Shown piece by piece: positions 34,201 to 49,200 of a stretch of 64,000 nt of DNA. This DNA is from Nectonema munidae (lineage: Eukaryota; Nematomorpha; Nectonematoida; Nectonematidae). The position numbers were made by a program, and so were the translations under genes. The DNA lies in the NCBI GenBank assembly GCA_030549495.1, contig JAUIRK010000316.1:38596-102595 (forward strand), written 5' to 3'. The number at the start of each line of letters is the position of its first letter. The stretch's first letter is position 1. The notes below the pieces were generated by a model. The model saw nothing but the letters and a program-made list of their open reading frames with translations. It searched no databases and was not told where the DNA came from.

Positions 34201-37200
34201 TATACGTGTAAAAAGCCTATATTTTTGACCTACGCGTGTATGCCTAAAACGCATTCCGTTTATTTATTCATCTACATTTTGTTCAACATCACACTCTTCA
34301 AAACGATTACATCAACAACGCTATCTTTTTCTAATAATAATCCAACAACATCATGAACGTGTACTATTCTGTGACTATGCTCTCTTTCCCTTGGGTTTAT
34401 TTTAAGTATTTTTTTTATCTTCACCGAAACAAACACGAAAGCCATTCAAATGGTATTTTAAAGTGATTTGAGCCTAAAAAACTACATAAAATTGTATATT
34501 CGAAGAAAAGAGAAGGACTATTAAATATGTTAAACGCCTAGGAGAACAAAGAAATAAATTGAAGTTCCTTCTTTACCTTACCTTATTCATCATCATTATT
34601 TTATTATTATCACTTAATCTGAGACGAAGTTTTCCATTATTGAACTATGATGGAACTAATAATAAAAAATAGTGTTCATCTACAAATTTAAAATTGTTCA
34701 ATTATATAGTACGTGCTAATTCGTCCAAAATCAAGACAAAATAATTTTGCGTGAAAAATCAAAGAGTGCCGCGGCCAATGGGTACAGCTAATAGCGAATT
34801 ACAATTTATTTGTTTCAAGATGGAAATATCTGGTCCATTTTTTTCGCTTACTCACTTTTTTTCCCTTATTTTGTTTTAATGACGTTCCCACAATCTCTCT
34901 TTGTTTTTTATATTCATCTGTATTCACTACTCTTTCAAAGTTTTATTTCCTTACTTTATGAATACTGTGTTCGGAATATCAGTAAAAAATATTCCTAACG
35001 CCATTTTTTAATTTTAAAAACTGTTTTTAATTATATATGGAAATAAGTAAGTAAAAAGAAATTAAAAAAAACTTTCTACTTTTGTAGTCGAATTATTCAG
35101 AAATATTTCAATGAACTATTATTGTATTATTATCACCTACTAAAAAACGATTACTATAACTACTACTAATAAAACACTTTACATAAATTCATTTCATTAA
35201 GGAAAAGTTAAATATAAAATGTTTGAAAGTAAACGTGAAACTTCACTACTTCCACATTTTTCCTTCAAAAAATTTAACTTGGATAAATGAGTTCACATAC
35301 TCGCAAACGAGTTTGTTATACATAAAACAAGGTGTCCTATTTTCCTTTCTCTTTATATCCACTTCATCATGTTGTTTATTCATTTACCCTTTATTTCTCG
35401 TTAAACGCCGAACTTATTTAAGACTTGCACTTCTTTGAAAAGATTTAAAAAAGGTTTGATTGTATTTCACCGAAATATTTCTAAATACACCCGAGAAAGA
35501 ATAAAAAAGTTAAAAAAAATTTATTTACTTTTTTTTATTATACAATGGTGGAATTTTTTCTTTGCTATAATATAACATATGTAGCATGATTTTGATCAAT
35601 GAGTAGCATGTTCACTTTCTGAATTCTTTCAATCCAATTATAGAAATGCGTTTCATAGTATTTTTTATAATTCTGATTGAATAAATAAAATGGAATCTTA
35701 CGAAATATCTTTGCAGAAAATGGTTCTAATTAAGATTTTTTTATCTTACCTTAGCAGGACGGAGGTTTTTACAGCAACACTAAGGACGGTTTTTTTGATA
35801 TTTTCACTTTTAGACAACTTATTATATAGTTGAAATGGCGCATGATTCAACTATTGCTTTCATATATAAGCTTCGCATATTTGTATAAACTTTATATTGT
35901 TTATACGTAGAAGCACAAATATTTCTGGAAGTTTTTCCTGTGTAAACAATCAGTTCATCTATGTGAAAAATTTTTCAGACATCGCATTACGATATCTAGG
36001 CATGTTTTCTATTCTCGCAAGAAAGATTATATTTACAGTTTGTTGAAAAGAAAAACATATATAACAAGAGAAAACGATTGAAATATACACGTGAGTTGTC
36101 AATGCAATAAATTTTTTATAGTTTGTTCACAACAACGTTGAACCAACTCAACCCTGCTGTCACAATATCAATATGAGATTTTAGAATTTACAAACAAAAA
36201 TTCTTGAAAAATATAAAATTAATGAATTGGGTAATTTTCAAACTAAAATGTTTAGAAATAGAAAGTATAAATATCTTTTGTTCTAATATAATCTTAATTT
36301 ATCAAAAAAAAAGTATCAAATTTTTATAAGAAATAGGTGGCGTTAATCCTAATTTAGGTATAATTTTTTTTGAAAAACTTCACCCTTCAGTTTTTTTATT
36401 ATCTCAAAGACCTTAAAAAAAGAATACAACACATATAATTTATTATATACTCCGTCCTTCTAAGGTTTGAATAAAACAAAAAGCACTAGAAACATTTTTG
36501 CAAATAAATTTAATCACCCATCGCTTGTACGTTAATAACAACTTTTTTTAAAAAAAAAAATAATTTCTTAGATGCTTTCCATCGCTTTGCTCAAAGCAAA
36601 CGAAAAATGCATGAAGCAATTGTCTCGAAGTTTGCTCCTGAAAAAGTTAATTTGTAATCGAAATCGCTTAGAAAATCCTGGCGCATCAGACATTGCTAAA
36701 TTTCTCAAGGTTTTCTTTATTTTATTTAATTCTTTTTCTTTATTTTTTATTTTCAAACTTTTAACTTTATTTCTAATGTGGTATAAGGAATATTTTTTCC
36801 AAGATCAAAAACAAACACGACATGTCCAAATCTAGACTTTACGTTTCAACTCCTATTCCATTTGCCGTCATTGAAACACGATGATTTTTTGTTTCAGACT
36901 AGGAGGTTCATTTTTATTGTTTTTTCGTGGACACTATGGAAAATTTCCTTGAATAAATTGGAATAATATCACAACTTTAATTTAATTTTAATAAATGCTA
37001 TTAATTTTTTTGACAATGAACTACAGTTATTTTCTTTCGTTGTAGTTCTGAATTAATTTAATTTATATCTTTATATAAGTCCATTAAAAGGATGAGCATT
37101 TTAGGAAAGAAATATCCAAAAAATGTGCACAAATGTCTGCCTCTTTACTTTGAAGATAAATTTCTGGATTTATCTCAAATGTTTCAAATTTAATTGAATT

Positions 37201-40200
37201 CTCTTTGCATAATTGAGTTAACATGCTGTCCTAGGATTTCTCAAATTTTTTCTTTGAATCGCTCAACTAGGTTACAAGAAACAAGAATTTGTCACTGATT
37301 AAACAAATCCTTAATTCTCATCAATACGCAATCTTTCAGATTTACGATTAAAAAATTTGAATTTGAAACTCACTAATTTGAAAATTTATCTTTATTTAAA
37401 AAAAAGTATTTTTATTTCTAAAATTTAAACGCACCGATGCAGAGAATGGGGATAAGCTCGTGTTCTTTTAGAAGTGTCTTAAAAGACAAGCATCTCGAAT
37501 AGCTTATGATAGCGATTCTTTAGATCTGCCTTCCGCTGGTGGAATTGTTAAAAGCTTTAACCTTCGATTAAAGAATATTAACTTTAATCTAGGATATTGA
37601 AAAAGAAACGAAGAAGGAGAGAGGATATTAGACTTGGCCTAAAAACAAGACCGCATAATCTGCAACACGAGGTACCGAAAAAGGAAGGAACATCTCATCA
37701 CATGTAGCAACGGGAGAAAACAATTAAATGGATTATTTTATGATGAGACAAAGACTTAAAAGACTGCAAAGTTGTACCTGTTAGTACTTGACATTTGGAC
37801 GAGCAAAAGCGTGAAACAAAAAGTAAAAAAACGGGCAGACTTATAATAATAATAATGATGATGATTATAATCAGTTTTACAGCTACCTTCTTCCTCTAGC
37901 TCGTTTTACAAATTTGAATTAATATTTGTTCAATTTTACATTTCCTATTTTGCTTGTCGCCTAATTTTAAAGTTCTTTTTCTCACAACTTTTTTTTCTAA
38001 GCTATTTTTGGTCTATCTTAATTAGAAAATCCCAAAGTGAGATTATAGTTTCAAAAATCTGCGAAAAAATTGAATCCCAAGTAAGTGAGAACTTTTAAAG
38101 AAACTCTAAAAGAAGCGAGTAACCAAGGTATTAGAAAGGACAAAAACTGACATAATAAAACAAGAGCAAACTTAGTGGAAGAAGAAAGATTAGAAAAGTT
38201 CTCAAAGAAAAAAGGTATTATTTGAAAAGTGGTAATGCTGAAGACAGACAAATTAAGAGTATTATTCGGAAAAGAAAGTTGCTTTAGCGAGAGAAGAAGA
38301 AGCTAATAAACTTCATGATAAGGTGAACAACACAAAAGAAGGCGAAAAAAGAACTTTTAGGAGTGCAAAAGCAAAACAGAAAAACTGAATAGATTGAACA
38401 TTGGGATATCATAAAGGATAAAGAAGGAAAAATCCTTTAAGGTAAGCGATATAGAAGATGGGCTGTATATTTTGAGGAGCTGTTGAATGTTGAAATGCCA
38501 AGAGAAGAAATGGAAGATGGATGAAAGCCTATAAATTGAAATTGACATAAAGGAAGTTAAAGAAGCCATAAGAAAAATGAAGAACATTACATCTGCATAC
38601 CTCTGTGAAATAAGTATTGAAATGCTCAAAACTGGAGGTGAAAATGTTTGCAACAAATAACCAACTTACTGAAGTTTCATTGATTTGGAAAAAGCGTATG
38701 ATCGTGTACCCAAAGAAGTAGTTTGGTACCTCAGAAAACGAGATGTAACTGAAAAGATGGTAAGAATTCTAATGGAGACCCCTATAATGAGTCAAAGACA
38801 ACTGTAGGATCACCAGAAGGAACCTCAAGAAAGTTTGAAATTAAAGCCCGCCTTCATCAAGGCTAAATTCGGAGGCCACTTTTGTTAGCAATTGTTGTTG
38901 ATGTCTTAACAGAACACTTAAAAACAGAAAATCTCTGCAAATTATTGTTGGCTGATGATTGAACTATTGTGACAGAAGGTAGTGAATAGCTTGGACTGAA
39001 AATGAGTGCAAGGAAGAAAGAAGTTATGGTGTGCACAAGCAAGAAAAAGAAAGGATTGCGCATCTAGGACAAGTACATGGAAAGAGGTTGGACCAAGTGA
39101 ACACTTTTAAATACCTTGGCTTAGTAGTTAACATTAAAGTAGTTTGCGAAAAAGATGTGTATGCATGGATTAGTGCTGCTTGGGCGAAATTGAAGGAGAT
39201 CAAACCAGTGTTGAAGGAAAAACCGATGAAGCTGAAAGCAAAGATTTTTACCACAATTGTAAGACCAACTATGACATATGGCTCTGGGTCTGAAAAAGAA
39301 AGATGGGGAAAAACTGGCAACAACAGAGATGAAAATGCTGAGAATGATATTAGAAATAACTTTAAAAGGCAAAATAAAGAACGAAAAAATAAGAAAAAGA
39401 ACTGAAATTACAAGTGTGCTTTCAGTTTATGGCATGGCAGAAGCAAACTTAGCTGGTATGGACACGTTTTGAGAAAAAATGAGATCTGTAAGTTTGGAAA
39501 GAACAGGTGAAGTGTGCCAATTGAATATGAGGCCGTGTTTTTTGCCAACGTTTTGAAACCAGAACGGGATGCAAGCATTCCCGTTGGTCCATCACTACAT
39601 GTACAAAAAAAGAGGTTTCCATTTAATAGCACTCACCCCAAAAATTATGCCTACTTTGTTAAATTCTTACCTTACATTCATTCGTCTTGGTATTAAGTGT
39701 TTCACAAAACAAAAATCATCTCCCAAATGCTTGTTATTCATAACATGAACGTTGTCAAATAAAAGCTGAACTACATTCTTAATATAATTTGTTTAATCCA
39801 TTTAAGACCAAACAAAGCAGACGATATCTAAAAAAACGCAGACGATTTATATTCAAAGTCATTGAAAAAAGCAGATGAAGATGAAATTACTTATGTTCCA
39901 AAATAGGAACATTGGTCGTAAATGGGTTAATCATCTTGAATTGCAAAAAAAAAATGAAGTTGAATTCTAACCTAAATAATCTAATGACTACTTGTGATTA
40001 AATATTATGAGACCTTTCAGTTTTTCGCTTGTCAAACATTATTGCTTGATGACTATGAGACGTGTTACAGCTTTTGAATTTTAGAAGTTCTCAGAAAATT
40101 TAAAATGATATCATAGCAACAAGGTATTATTAATTCTACACCAATAGCTGCTATTAATTTTTCTTGAAAGGCGTTAAACCAGCATTGCTATCTTGTGAAA

Positions 40201-43200
40201 ACGCCATTGTTTTATCAAGTCTGGATTTACTAAGGGATTCATTCAACTTTGCGATACAAACATTTCAAGTCTTTATCAATTGCCCTTGTGCAGGCGCGGA
40301 TTCAAGAAATGTAAATAGGAGGGGCGCAAAACGTGCACAAGTATGTATTAGCTGTTTTGATGGGGGTCTCTTGATGAAAAGTCACCATTATCAAAACTCT
40401 CTGAATCAAAATCTCTTTAACGAAACTCACAACCTTTCATCATGAAGATAACCAAAATCATAGCATATTAAATAAAACAGGTAAATAACTAAAAAAAAAA
40501 GAGGTATTGAAATTAAATTTATTGCAAAAATCCCTCAAAAACTAAATCGTATGTTTAGTTATTTCTCTGCCAAGGGATTGATGAGAAGCATTCTTCGTGG
40601 TTGTTGTCTGCCATACATTTCAACGACTGCATCAACATCAATGTTGATGTCCCGGGATACATAAAGAAGAAGAAGCGCATTTAATCTTTCTTCCGTCATA
40701 GAACTCCTGGATGCTCCTTTAATATGTTTTAGAGAGGAGTTTCCACGTTCAACTCCACTTGAAGAAACTGCTGTTAGTTGTAAAAAATGTAAAACTTTAG
40801 TAATGTTCGGAAATAGATTTGGACAGGTTCTTATGTCTGATAGCGTGGAAACTAAAGTGGTTGGAGTGTCTTCTTGGCTAAGCCATAACTTCTTCCAAAG
40901 CTCTAGTTCTTGAGAAAATGTAGAAGAGGATGGTAAGTCGGTATTGTGAAAATCAATTAGGGAAGAAACTGTTTCCTCTGTAATTTTGCAAAGATTGCTT
41001 GGTAGCAAGTAAAAACCACGAAGAGCTGCTTTAGCAAGTGTACTAAATCTGATATCTATTTGTTGTACAACACTATCCACAAATGGTATGAAAACTGCTC
41101 GTTTGAAATACTCCTTTGCATCTACAGCTTCAATATTATTTCTAAGTGTTTGCTTACTGCATCTTCTAGGAATTGTCATTAAAATGCCAGCTAAGTTTAT
41201 CATTTTTTTCTGAATTTGAATATATGATATCATATTCAGCTTCATTGGTTCTTGCAGATTTGAGAGTTTCCCTAATCAGTTCCACCATGTTGTAAGCTTG
41301 AATTACGTCCATTTCAGTTCCCTGCAGTTTGTTGCTGAGTCCCATGAAGTATCCAAAAATATATAACCTTTTTGAAAACTGATGAAAAATGTAATTTTTT
41401 TGCCTTTTTCCCATCCTTTTTCCCTTTTCCCCCCCCCCTTTAAAAAAAATTCCAAAAAAAAAAAAAAATAAAAAAACTTTAAAACTGTGGGGTTTTTTTT
41501 TTTTCCCCCCTTTTTTTTTAAAAAAAATCTTTTTTTTTTTTTTTAAAAAAACTTTTTTTTTTTTTTTTTTTGTTCTCTTTGGGGAGATATGAAAAAAAAT
41601 TCCGAGTTGTTTTAGTACGTCTAACATTAGATGAATTTCTCGCACCTGACTACTCTTGCAGAGAACAAGATTTAAATCGTGGTTACTGCAGTAATGATAT
41701 GTTGCTTTTGGAGATATTTCTAGAAATTTTGCAGCAAAACCATTGTACTTTCCTGACATGTTTGCTGCCCCATCCACTGTTTGGGAACGACAGAATCCTA
41801 CATCTATTCCAGCAGTAGAAAGTGATTTAATAACATTTTCACAAATGTCCAGCCCCCTCGTGCTTTCACATTGTACAAATTCAAACAACCTTTCGATAGG
41901 TTTATTATCACGTGTATAGCGTAAAGCAATTCCTAGTTGTTCCCAATTGCTTACATCATTTACCTCATCACATTGTAGTCCGAAGTATGGTCCAAATGGC
42001 TGTTCATATAATTCTCTAACAATTTCACTCTGTATATATCTTTTAATGCAACCCAATAGTTCATTTTGACAAGTTAGAATTTTTAAAATGATCTGCTAAA
42101 ATGTAATCCCCAGAGTCTCTTCTAAAATTTAAAAGTTCTTTAAAATTACCATGGTTGTAGTCAGTGCAATTTATTGTGTCGTCATCTCTGTGGCCTCGTA
42201 AGGCAATTCCGCGTCGGCCACAAAATATCAATGATTTTGTAATAGACTTAAGAATTTTTCGATTCCGTTCTATCCTTTCAGCAGAGCATACGTTTAGTGA
42301 GGCATAAACACGCTTAGAAAGATTTTGGTATGTTTCGACGAAAGTTTTCATTCTAAACATTGATGACAAGTGATATTCAGTTACACTATGATTTTTTATA
42401 TCTTCTTTTGCATCTTTCCAATTATTATACACTTCCGTTATGAAATTTTTTCCAGATCGATGTGAATTGTTCGGAAAAAACGGCATGCAATACAAAAAAT
42501 GCCGTCTTTTAATTTAGAATAACCAATAAACTTAAAAATGTTGAACCACTCTCTTTGACAATGCCGTTTCATTTCGCCAGTCGCTTTTCTTTTATCCTTG
42601 TATAGTTTTGAGGGAAACTTGAAAGTTGGTTCTGGAAAGCGCTTCTCAATAAAGTAAAACTTCATCTGATCGTTAGCATTATGATCAAAAAGACTAATGT
42701 CTGGCAAGTTATTTTCAAGTGCTTCCTGTCTCTCAGTAGAAATATTGTTTTGAGTATGTTCAACAAGAAATGTTGTAGGCAAATCATCAGTATCCACGAT
42801 TTGACTACTAGGGCCAGCTTCCAAGTTTTCACTAAAAGTTTCTTTAGTAACAAGTTTGTCTGAGGTTATTTGAATACGTTCGGCATTATCACTTGAAAGA
42901 CTTAAATAAAAAGTAAACATATATCTAAAAAAAATTTTTTAAGTGAAAAAAAACTTTTTCTTGCCATCTTCTGTGTTTCTTGATTTGAAGTAATCTGATA
43001 TTTTTCTTTTGTTCATTATCAAAAAACGAATTCAGGAATAGTTACTTGTTTATATAGTAATTAATCAAAAAAAATTTTGATCAAACAAAAATCTAAAAAT
43101 ATTAATCAGAATGATCCAAAATTGTTAATACAAAATAATAATTATAACTTACTACGTTTACTCAATATAATAAGTTTATGTATTTCAAACACTTTAAGTC

Positions 43201-46200
43201 AAATTTGAAGAGTGGTCGTAAAATGAACTTTAAGATTTGCAAATAAACAGGCCATGAAACAACTAGAGGAAATTATATTTAAAAAAATTTTATACAGTTT
43301 TTTTAAATTAACAAAAAACTTTTTCAAGAGTGCAATTTCCAAAACATTTTAAAGAGAATAGTAAAAAATATAGAGGTAGTATTCATTAACTCCATCATTC
43401 AAACACAACAAACATTATATTTGAAATTAAAAAATTTCAAAGTTACACAAAACTAAATAACTTTGCCAGTTATTTTTCAACTTACTTTGATAATTTTAAG
43501 AGGGGCGCGCGCCGGGTGCGCCCCCATTGAATCCGCCACTGCCCTTGTGTTCTTTGTTTTCAAATCCTTCTTAATTTTCCTGGGTTTTAATGAAGTGGAT
43601 GACCAAACGTAAAGACATAAAAGACACTCTGGTTTACTCGAGAATTCATTACGAGGAAAACAAATTTTAAAATTAAAACCTTTTGAATCTGCTTGAACTT
43701 ATTTAAACTGTAATCATAATTTTTTCAGCAAATCCATACTGTAGAACACTTGGAGATCTTTCAGAATGGTATTTATCATCAAGGAATTTCTGCAATCGCT
43801 GAATCCTTGATCAACCATCCCAATCTAAATCTCCTCAATTTAAATGATAACACAATCTCTATCAAAGGCGCCACATCCCTTGCTAAGGTGCCTTTTACTT
43901 CTTTCTATTCATGCATATTTTTCAATAACAAACATATCCCTTACTTTTTTCTTTTTCAATTTAAGTTTATATAATCACAGCATTCGATTTCATTTCTTGG
44001 TCACCTTGGACCAAGAATCCTTTCCCTGGATAGTGTTTATAAAGGTTTGAAAAGTGTCTTTCACCCATTTTAGAGGAGTAGTTCTAGCTTCAATTTTTTT
44101 TTGCCGAAAAGTAGTTTTCCTGAACACTTCAGAACTTTAGCTAAAAATTTTGAATGTTTTGACGAGTTTTTTAAAACAAGTTCAAGTCCATTTTTTCAAA
44201 ATAATTCTAAGATAACAAAGCAATTAAAATTCATTGTTTTTAATCATTTTTTAAGAAATACTAATTTAGTGAAAAAATCATGTTTACTTTGCTTGATATT
44301 AACAAATTTCACTGCATTGAAAATTCTTAGTTTATTGTTTTTTCCATTCTCAAAAAGATGTTTTATCGAGACCCTTTTTCTTTCTCCACAATTGAGATGA
44401 TAAACCTTTCGATTCTTGAGAAATTTCGTAAAAGAAAATAACAAATATTTCATATATCATACCTAGCCTGGCGTATCTTCAAACAACTATTTTGATAACA
44501 TGCGCTCTTTTTTTCAACATCACATACCCTATCGAACTCTCTCGCGTTAAGGCCTTCTTTTCGAGGAAGTTAGTGAGTTTGTTTAGTTAAAAGATTTGTC
44601 GTTTTTTTTGCTCAAGTTTTCTTTTCCTTCTACAATTTGTCGAACCGGGAAATACTTTTCTGTCGTCAACATTTACTCATACAATCTCGGTTTGATTCCT
44701 TAAGTGTTTTTTATTGCTGTGAGCACGCATCCTATAGCGAAAATGACGATTTAAACTGAACAGTTTATAAGGATGTCACAACGCATACTCGAACTCAAAA
44801 CGAACTAATCAACTTTCTAATTAAAATAATAATTAATAGTCAAACGATTGCTTATTATTATATTAGATATCACTAGTACGGTGTAATTATTACGACACAG
44901 ATAACACATTCACCATAAGAGAATTACAAGTGGTTGATATTTAAATATCCATCATCCAATCAAAACAGCTAAAACAAATCCGCATTCATGGAATCATTTT
45001 TGATGAATACCTTTCGTTTCTATCGTATATATGAGATGTTTTTGGAGTAGTAGTGCAAATATTTCTCTCAACTTTTAAGTGTATTGCCTTTTTGGAAAAA
45101 TTAAAAATCCTGCATCTTGATGACTGTCTTCTCAAAAATGAAGGATCTCAATTGATTTGCGAAGCACTGAATCACACACAATCCCAAATTTTGGAGATTC
45201 ACTTACGCGCCAATGAAATATCGATTAAGAGTGGATGCAAAATCGTTGAAAGCTTGATCAATCTCCCACATATCCAAAAAATTCAACTTGGAGGTAACAC
45301 ATTTTATATTCCTCATAAATAAGTTTCACACGTGTACAGAAGATTTATTTTCATCTAAATTTATTCAAAGTTTTATTCATTTTGATAATTTTTACGGAAT
45401 CTCTACAAAGTTGGGTCTATATATTTACAAGGGGAGGGGGGATTAGAAAAAATTTACAGTTCAGTTTTGCTGTAACTCTTCATAAAAATTCTAAAACTGC
45501 TTTTGTATTTAAAATTTTTTTATAGTGTGTGTCTGTCGCTGGAACCATTCTGATTGGTTCAAATTATCGCACTTTATCGGATGTAATTCATTTAAAACTT
45601 ATTTAAGCTTGAAAAATTGAGTGGGGGTGAGGGTGGAAGCAGGAGGGGGCCAACCCCCCCCCCCTCTAACCTAATATATTTCGATATCAATAAAGGGTTC
45701 AAAAAAAGGTTTATTTTTAGACTATATATAAAAATTTGGTACTTATTAGTTATCTCCCTCCCACTTTAATTTTTTTTCAGTAATTTACTAAAAAAAATTT
45801 GAATGGGGGAGAGATAACCCATAAGTACCAAATTTTTTTTTGTAAAAATATTTAGCCCCCTCCCCCCCTCCAATTTTTTCCAGCCCTCCCAATTGAAAAG
45901 TCCTAGCTACGGGCCTGGGTGGAAGTGGGGGGGGGGGGGGGGGGGCTCAAGTCAAATATTTTTTTGGGAAAAAAAAAAATAAAAATAAATAGAGTGTGCG
46001 GGCTTTGTCTATACTGTATAGACAATAGTGTATATAAACGATCTATATGCTTATTCTAAGTTATAACTTACTATATTTAAAAGTAGTATGAGGTTCCCTT
46101 CATATACCATATATTCTGATATATAAATGGCGTCGATGTATTATACGCATCCCTAATAGAGACTTAATTAAGAATTTTTTTGTATACATCATCAAATGAT

Positions 46201-49200
46201 TCGTTTTGATAACATCTTGACAACAAATGAATACTTTTTAACAAATAAATCTCATGTTATCATATCTGATGATGTGTTAATATAGTTTTAACGACACAAC
46301 ATGATTTTTTAACGGTGAGAGAGTATATACTCCTTAGTCATTAGTAAGAAGGGAAGCAAATAATGCAAAGATATGAATCGCTTTTGGGCACTTTTTAAAA
46401 CAGGCGTTACTTCTGTTTCCCTATTATTTTGTGTATCTATGTTCATAAGGATATAGGAGATCCAACATTGATTATTATTATCAAGTTAGGAGGGTTGGTT
46501 ACACAATAAAATATTTATCAACAGAAAATTAACTATAAAAAGACACTTCATAAAATTACACATACACACTAATACACAAGGTGTATTAAAGGATGGGGGC
46601 ATTCAGCCTTTGTTCTCCCCCTTCAAAATAAAGCATTACGTCGTATATTAGTCTGTATAATACAAAGTATATTGATTGTTTACCAGTTTGACAACCTCCG
46701 ACTCCTTCTTAATGTAAATTGACGTGTAATGGAGATTCACCTTTAAATCGCCTCCAGCGCCATACTATTTAGGGCAAATAATGATGAAAACCCTGCTAAA
46801 AAGGCCTTTATTGCTTTGAACAAATGACACAAGAAGGCCAATTCGGCTTTTGAATATATAGATATGCCTTGAAGCCCAATTGTCCCTGCACCAAAAGAAC
46901 ATATAAAACATTATTTCATCAGCTGTATTTGTTGCTGGCATTTTTAGACGTCGCATACTCGATATTGTATAGTCAGTCTCATTGATTTGAATATAGACGT
47001 TGCTTACCGAGATAGAAAAGCACACTTGCTATCGCTAAAAGAAGGGTTGCTGTCACATCTTTTGAATATTGCATAACAGAAGATTCAAGATGATATGATG
47101 AAGAAAATGCGCTATCTTTTCCTGCATATTTTCTCTGATTCCACTTATAAATAAATCATCTTGAGAAATTTTGAATATTCTATCATGATTAATGGCAGTG
47201 ATTGTCTATTTAAGAAGCTTCTTGTTTTCTTTTTTACCAAACATTTTTTTATTTCCAATCTTTTATTAGTAAGAAGTTATTTGTGTCATTGAAACTCACA
47301 CGCGCATAAAAACATAGGAATACTTAGAATCCTGAGAAAGAAGGGTATGCGGGCAACCACAGTTAATTTCTTGTTTGCAATTTATGAAGTAAGATGCGAT
47401 ATTCTCTTAATTCAATAAATACACTACTAGGTACAAGGATTTTTAGCATCATGGTGGTTATTGGAGCAATCAGTGAAAAAATTTGCTTAGCAGGTTAAAA
47501 TGTAAATAGAAGATATGCTCTATTAAAACCTTATGATATGAAAAATATTTTATCGATAAATAGTGAATTAGAAAATAATACTTTTAGAAATAAACTTTAT
47601 GCATGTTTATATAAGTTTAATAAAACTATTAAAAATTGAATTTAAAATTTAATCGCTTGAGACGATGATAAGTTATAAATTTAAATTTTACATATGCAAT
47701 GTATTTGTGGCATTACAAAAGATTAATGCCAAATTTGATTTCAAAATTAATATCACAAGATTTGCAGATGAAAATATGAAGCTGGTTCGTGAGCATTTTC
47801 ACGAGTGCCGGCCAGCTTGAGGGACTTTTTGTTAATAATAAGAGGGTGCGGGTAAGGGACTTAGTAAATTGATGGAATTAATGTAACAAAATCTTTCTAT
47901 CATGCTGCGCTTTTAGAATCTAAAACGTCAAAATTTTATGAAAACAGCATGATGAGAGCTTTACGATGCTTTGCTCCAGATTCGTAGGTCATCCTCAACT
48001 TTTTGTATCCGACACTAGTTCAAGACTAAATATAAAAACAAAGTAAAAGTTTAATGAAAGTAAGTTTTAGGCAAAATATTAAGAAAAAAGTATACTTCAG
48101 ATCCTGGATACACGGAAGAATGATATCAGAGAATTCACTGTAGCATTTATCTATGGAGGAATCATTTGCCCAAGGCATTGCTACAAGAGTCATTGTATCA
48201 AGATATAATTGATGCATTTGGCGTGAAGACCCATGAAAAGTGGATGGAAGGACTACAATATTACCGGCACGTAAATTACGATCATCAGCAGTACTTTGAA
48301 GATGGTCGACCAAACCTTGATAAGTTTCTGCTCTAAGTTGCCTTTGATTATTTCGAATAAAAGAAAGGCGTTGATCTTCAACTTTGACATAGGCATCAAC
48401 CAAAAATTGTTGAAATAATTTACCTGCTAAATGCAAAGCAGAAAAATCATTTCTAAAAGCAAGTCTATAAACATAATATTCTAATTGTGTCAGTCTATTG
48501 CGGACCGGAGTTGAATGTTGTGGAAAATGATTAAGATTTGTGTCCAATCCAGCTTCGCCTCTTGGAAAAATTAGTGGGTAAATCATTGAATCAATTTTTG
48601 AAGAAATATATGGAATGTGTCTAAGAGGTTGATTATGGGGATATACAACAAATTGTTTATTAAGTGGAGGGGTATCATCATTACTGGTGAAAATTGCGGC
48701 AACTTCTTCGTGTAGAGGAGCATTATATCTTCTTCTGTCATTACCTTCACGCATTACCATTGTTATTATTGATGGTAAATGGTTCTCTTGCTTTGCAATT
48801 TCTTCTTGTTCTTTTTCAACATCGGCCATATGCCTATATGCGGCAGCATATGGTGAAACTCTGTTCAACACATTCTGAATTATTTCGATAACATCTCTTT
48901 TACATGTAAAATTGGATGGATTAGCCATTCTCATATTCAATGCAGTTGCTGGCTCAATAATATATAATTGACTGAAATTGGGTGTTTGATTTTCAACAGG
49001 ATGCAGGGAACCATACCTATGATACATTTGTCCAGAAATCCTGAAACATGGAGTACCACTTCCAGGTGGTGTACGTATATTTGCTTGTAAACTTGCAAAA
49101 CAAAAAGCATTATTATAGATTCTTATGTTTTTACGGAAATGTCTCGCTCTAGGAGAATCACTTAAATATAAGTCTTTTAGTTCTTGTGGAAAATCTTCAA

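Larger units (their letters stand above)
40291..43541 (-). mobile_element. Complete hAT transposon, 3.25 kb, 8-bp target duplication
   Basis: CCCTTGTG flanks both ends exactly (40283-40290 and 43542-43549). The ends CAGGCGCGGATTCAA and, inverted, CAGTGGCGGATTCAA are hAT terminal repeats, with AGGGGCGC blocks just inside on both sides. The transposase is on the minus strand, antisense to RANGAP1, in intron 4. The perfect target duplication points to a young insertion. Confidence 0.92.

Noticed and set aside
41570-41818. 82-codon plus frame within the intron-4 hAT
   Set aside because: Antisense shadow of the hAT transposase, partly in the homopolymer patch.
45053-45079. Upstream extension of RANGAP1 exon 6
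   Set aside because: These codons precede the acceptor; including them would leave no AG junction and breaks the match to human RanGAP1.
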